Source: Chloroflexota bacterium
Lineage (GTDB): Bacteria; Chloroflexota; Limnocylindria; Limnocylindrales; CSP1-4
Direction: 5' to 3'
Assembly: GCA_021801545.1 (NCBI GenBank)
Contig: JAJYXX010000361.1
Coordinates: 1 to 8,498 of the forward strand
Length of the DNA: 8,498 bases
Shown here: positions 6,958 through 8,498 of the stretch, one piece after another
Position numbering within the stretch: position 1 is the first letter of the stretch
Layout of the letters: each line of letters opens with the position of its first letter
Notes under the pieces: generated by a model
The model's database searches: none
What the model was told of the DNA's origin: nothing
The model's input: only the letters and a program-made list of their open reading frames with translations
Position numbers and translations under genes: made by a program

Positions 6958-7740
6958 TTAGAAGAGCGTCAGCTGGTCGGCCGCGGCGTCGGTGGCCGAC
7001 GGCTCGGCAGGAGCGGGCGGACGATCGCGATCGGGCGCCGGCGTCACGGTCACGGTTGGTCGGGCACCCTGGGCAGGAGTCGGGGCTGTCATCGTCATCT
7101 CCGGTTGGATCGGCACAGCCGGCTCGAGGGCCGCTGGTCCGGTGGAACGCCGCGCGCGCGCGGCAGCGAGGGTCGCCGGGACGGACGCGACGTCCGCGAA
7201 GCTCTGGCGTTCGATCTCGGGCGTCCGGAGCGCCGCGGCCGGGTGGTACATCGCGAACACGAGGGCAGCGCGCGGACCGCTCGACGGATCGACCGGGCGA
7301 GCCGTTCCGTGAACCTGGGAGATCCGGGCGCCGGGCATGAACCAGCCGAGCGAGTGCCGTCCGAGAGTAACGACGAGTGCCGGTTCGAGGACCTCGAGCT
7401 GCCGGCGCAGGTACGGCACGCAGGCGGCGATCTCATCGGGGGCCGGGTCACGGTTTTCGGGTGGTCGGCACTTCACGATGTTCGTGATGAACACCTCCTC
7501 ACGCCGCCAGCCGATCGAGCGCAGGAGCGTCGCTAGGAGCGTGCCCGCCCGCCCCACGAACGGCCGTCCCTCGCGGTCCTCGTTGAAGCCGGGGCCCTCG
7601 CCGACGAACACGACCTCGGTCGAGGCGCTCCCCTCCCCTGGCACCGCCCGAGTCCGGCCCTCGTGCAGCCGGCAGCGAGTGCAGTTCCGGACCTCGGCTG
7701 CGATCGCCTCGAGCGCTGCCTGGCGCTCGTCGTCGGTCAC
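6958..7740 (-). CDS. Family 4 uracil-DNA glycosylase (Fe-S type) with long C-terminal tail
   Basis: This enzyme removes uracil from DNA (from cytosine deamination or dUMP misincorporation) to start base-excision repair. The catalytic core is ~195 residues. Four cysteines in the family-4 arrangement (C20, C23, C91, C107) should hold a [4Fe-4S] cluster. Other motifs are the active-site GEGPGFNEDREGRPFVGRAG (47-66), the TNIVKCRPPENRDP block (~86-99) and the late YHPAAAL (165-171). After the core come ~55 residues of Ala/Pro/Thr-rich, probably disordered sequence and a hydrophobic end, DQLTLF. Without that tail the length is usual for the family. The start is a GTG whose bases overlap the asd stop (GTGA); no alternative start upstream of the cysteine pair fits as well, and the purine-rich GGGGGA upstream is only a weak ribosome site. 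It sits where Bacillus has dapG-dapA; a repair role is clear, a link to the neighbours is not. Confidence 0.95.
   Translation of the reverse strand: MTDDERQAALEAIAAEVRNCTRCRLHEGRTRAVPGEGSASTEVVFVGEGPGFNEDREGRPFVGRAGTLLATLLRSIGWRREEVFITNIVKCRPPENRDPAPDEIAACVPYLRRQLEVLEPALVVTLGRHSLGWFMPGARISQVHGTARPVDPSSGPRAALVFAMYHPAAALRTPEIERQSFADVASVPATLAAARARRSTGPAALEPAVPIQPEMTMTAPTPAQGARPTVTVTPAPDRDRPPAPAEPSATDAAADQLTLF
6961..6975 (-). other. Candidate beta-clamp-binding peptide QLTLF at the UDG C-terminus
   Basis: The last five residues before the TAA stop are Q-L-T-L-F. They resemble the pentapeptide QL(S/D)LF that binds the bacterial DNA sliding clamp, and sit at the very end of a disordered tail, a common position for such peptides. 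Function is inferred from the match only. Confidence 0.5.
6979..7143 (-). other. Low-complexity linker of the uracil-DNA glycosylase
   Basis: These codons encode residues ~200-254, dominated by Ala, Pro and Thr with few hydrophobic residues and no motif I recognise. It looks like a flexible tether between the Fe-S glycosylase core and the terminal hydrophobic peptide. Confidence 0.6.
7737..7740 (-). other. GTGA stop/start overlap, asd to uracil-DNA glycosylase
   Basis: The asd TGA (7737-7739) overlaps the GTG start of the uracil-DNA glycosylase (7738-7740). It supports the GTG start and coupled translation, in the same form as the pncC/murC junction. Confidence 0.75.
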
Positions 7741-8498
7741 GCCCGGCCCCCGCCGTCCCCCGTTCCGGAGGAGCTGGCCCCGCGCACCGAGGCCCGGTTC
7801 ACCCAGCCGCGCTCGGCGATCAGCTCGGCGATCTCGACTGCGTTCGTGGCGGCACCCTTGCGCAGGTTGTCACTGACGACCCAGAAGGCGAGACCGCGCT
7901 CCACCGAGGGATCCTCGCGGATCCGGCCGACGAAGACCTCGTCCCAACCGGCCGCCTCGGTGGCGAGCGGGTAGAGGTGGGCGGCCGGATCATCGCGGAC
8001 GACGACGCCGGGCACGGCGGCGAACAGCTCCCGGGCCCGGGCGGCGGTCACCTTCTCGCGCGTCTCGACGTGGACCGCCTCAGAGTGGCTGACGAAGACC
8101 GGCACCCGGACTGCCGTGCACGACACCCGCAGCTCCGGGAGGTGGAGGATCTTGCGGCTCTCGGTGACGACCTTCCACTCCTCCTTCGAGTAGCCGTTCG
8201 GCAGGAAGACGTCGATCTCGGGCAGGGCGTTGAAGGCGATCGGGTGGGGGTAGACGTGCGCCTCCTTCGGTTCGCCCGCGACGTGGGCGCGGATCTGCGC
8301 CTCGAGCTCGGCGAGCGCCTCGGCGCCCGTCCCTGACACCGACTGGTACGTGTCGACCACCACCCGCTCCAGGCCGACCGCGTCGCGCAGCGCCATGAGG
8401 ACCGGCGCGAGCTGCATCGTCGAGCAGTTCGGGTTGGCGATGATCCCGTCGTGGAGCGCCGCGTCGTCCGGATTCACCTGGCTGACGACGAGCGGGAC
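7737..8498 (-). CDS. asd: Aspartate-semialdehyde dehydrogenase, 5' end cut by window edge
   Basis: Asd reduces aspartyl-4-phosphate to aspartate 4-semialdehyde with NADPH, the branch point to lysine/diaminopimelate, threonine and methionine. The frame is open to the right edge, giving 253 codons; roughly the first 100-130 residues (the NADP-binding start) are missing. Visible motifs, numbered from the first full codon: VNPDDAALHDGIIANPNCST with the catalytic Cys at 25, YQSVSGTGAEALAEL (~51-65), FNALPEIDVFLPNGYSKEEW (~89-108), TAVRVPVFVSHSEAV (~128-142; substrate Arg and the active-site His at 138) and DNLRKGAATNAVEIAELI (~210-227). The protein ends in a Ser/Gly-rich tail of ~15 residues beyond the usual end. 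The GTG at 8477 is an internal Val codon, not the start: the conserved segment VPLVVSQ continues upstream of it to the edge. The stop overlaps the start of the uracil-DNA glycosylase. Confidence 0.95.
   Translation of the reverse strand, partial: VPLVVSQVNPDDAALHDGIIANPNCSTMQLAPVLMALRDAVGLERVVVDTYQSVSGTGAEALAELEAQIRAHVAGEPKEAHVYPHPIAFNALPEIDVFLPNGYSKEEWKVVTESRKILHLPELRVSCTAVRVPVFVSHSEAVHVETREKVTAARARELFAAVPGVVVRDDPAAHLYPLATEAAGWDEVFVGRIREDPSVERGLAFWVVSDNLRKGAATNAVEIAELIAERGWVNRASVRGASSSGTGDGGGRA

Noticed and set aside
7120..7180. CGCGCGCGCG run as a repeat or structural element
   Set aside because: It encodes an Ala/Arg-rich part of the UDG just after the core (around residues 193-198) and is explained by GC-rich codon use.
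5373..7340. Open frame of ~655 codons on the plus strand, antisense to rnj and the UDG gene
   Set aside because: Low-complexity Asp/Arg/Val-rich translation that crosses two real genes and ignores their boundary; a compositional shadow.
8475..8477. GTG at the apparent 5' end of the asd frame as a start codon
   Set aside because: Conserved Asd sequence (VPLVVSQ before VNPDD) continues upstream to the window edge, so this is an internal valine and the gene is cut by the window.

Overview
The window is a high-GC (roughly two thirds or more G+C by eye) stretch of bacterial chromosome in which every base belongs to, or lies within a few bases of, a gene on the minus strand. Read in the direction of transcription (right to left) the order is: asd (5' end missing) - family 4 uracil-DNA glycosylase - rnj (ribonuclease J) - ftsK/spoIIIE - a rodZ-like gene - a short cinA/pncC - murC (3' end missing). 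Junctions are a 4-base GTGA overlap, gaps of 4 and 7 bases, a 4-base ATGA overlap, a gap of 4 bases and another GTGA overlap. This leaves no room for internal terminators, and I see no promoter, tRNA, rRNA, repeat, mobile element or CRISPR array. The simplest reading is one polycistronic, translationally coupled transcript whose promoter lies beyond the right edge and whose end lies beyond the left edge.

The organism cannot be fixed from this window alone. A ribonuclease J, a SpoIIIE-sized FtsK, a RodZ-like protein with an Ig-like extracellular stalk, a family 4 uracil-DNA glycosylase and very high GC would fit a GC-rich Chloroflexota lineage (for example a Limnocylindria-type soil or freshwater bacterium). 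This is an inference of moderate to low confidence. The gene order is a compacted version of the classical Bacillus subtilis run asd-dapG-dapA-rnjB-tepA-spoIIIE-...-ymfM(rodZ)-pgsA-cinA-recA, so it looks like an ancient syntenic block, not a recently acquired island.

Functionally the block mixes cell-envelope supply (Asd makes the aspartate semialdehyde needed for diaminopimelate/lysine; MurC adds the first residue of the peptidoglycan peptide), cell shape (RodZ), chromosome segregation at division (FtsK), RNA processing and decay (RNase J), base-excision repair (UDG) and pyridine-nucleotide salvage (PncC).

I found no clearly new biological system. The points most worth a second look are a C-terminal QLTLF sequence on the uracil-DNA glycosylase that resembles a sliding-clamp-binding peptide, a RodZ-like protein with two inserted Ig-like domains, the reshuffled but recognisable synteny, and a somewhat divergent MurC.
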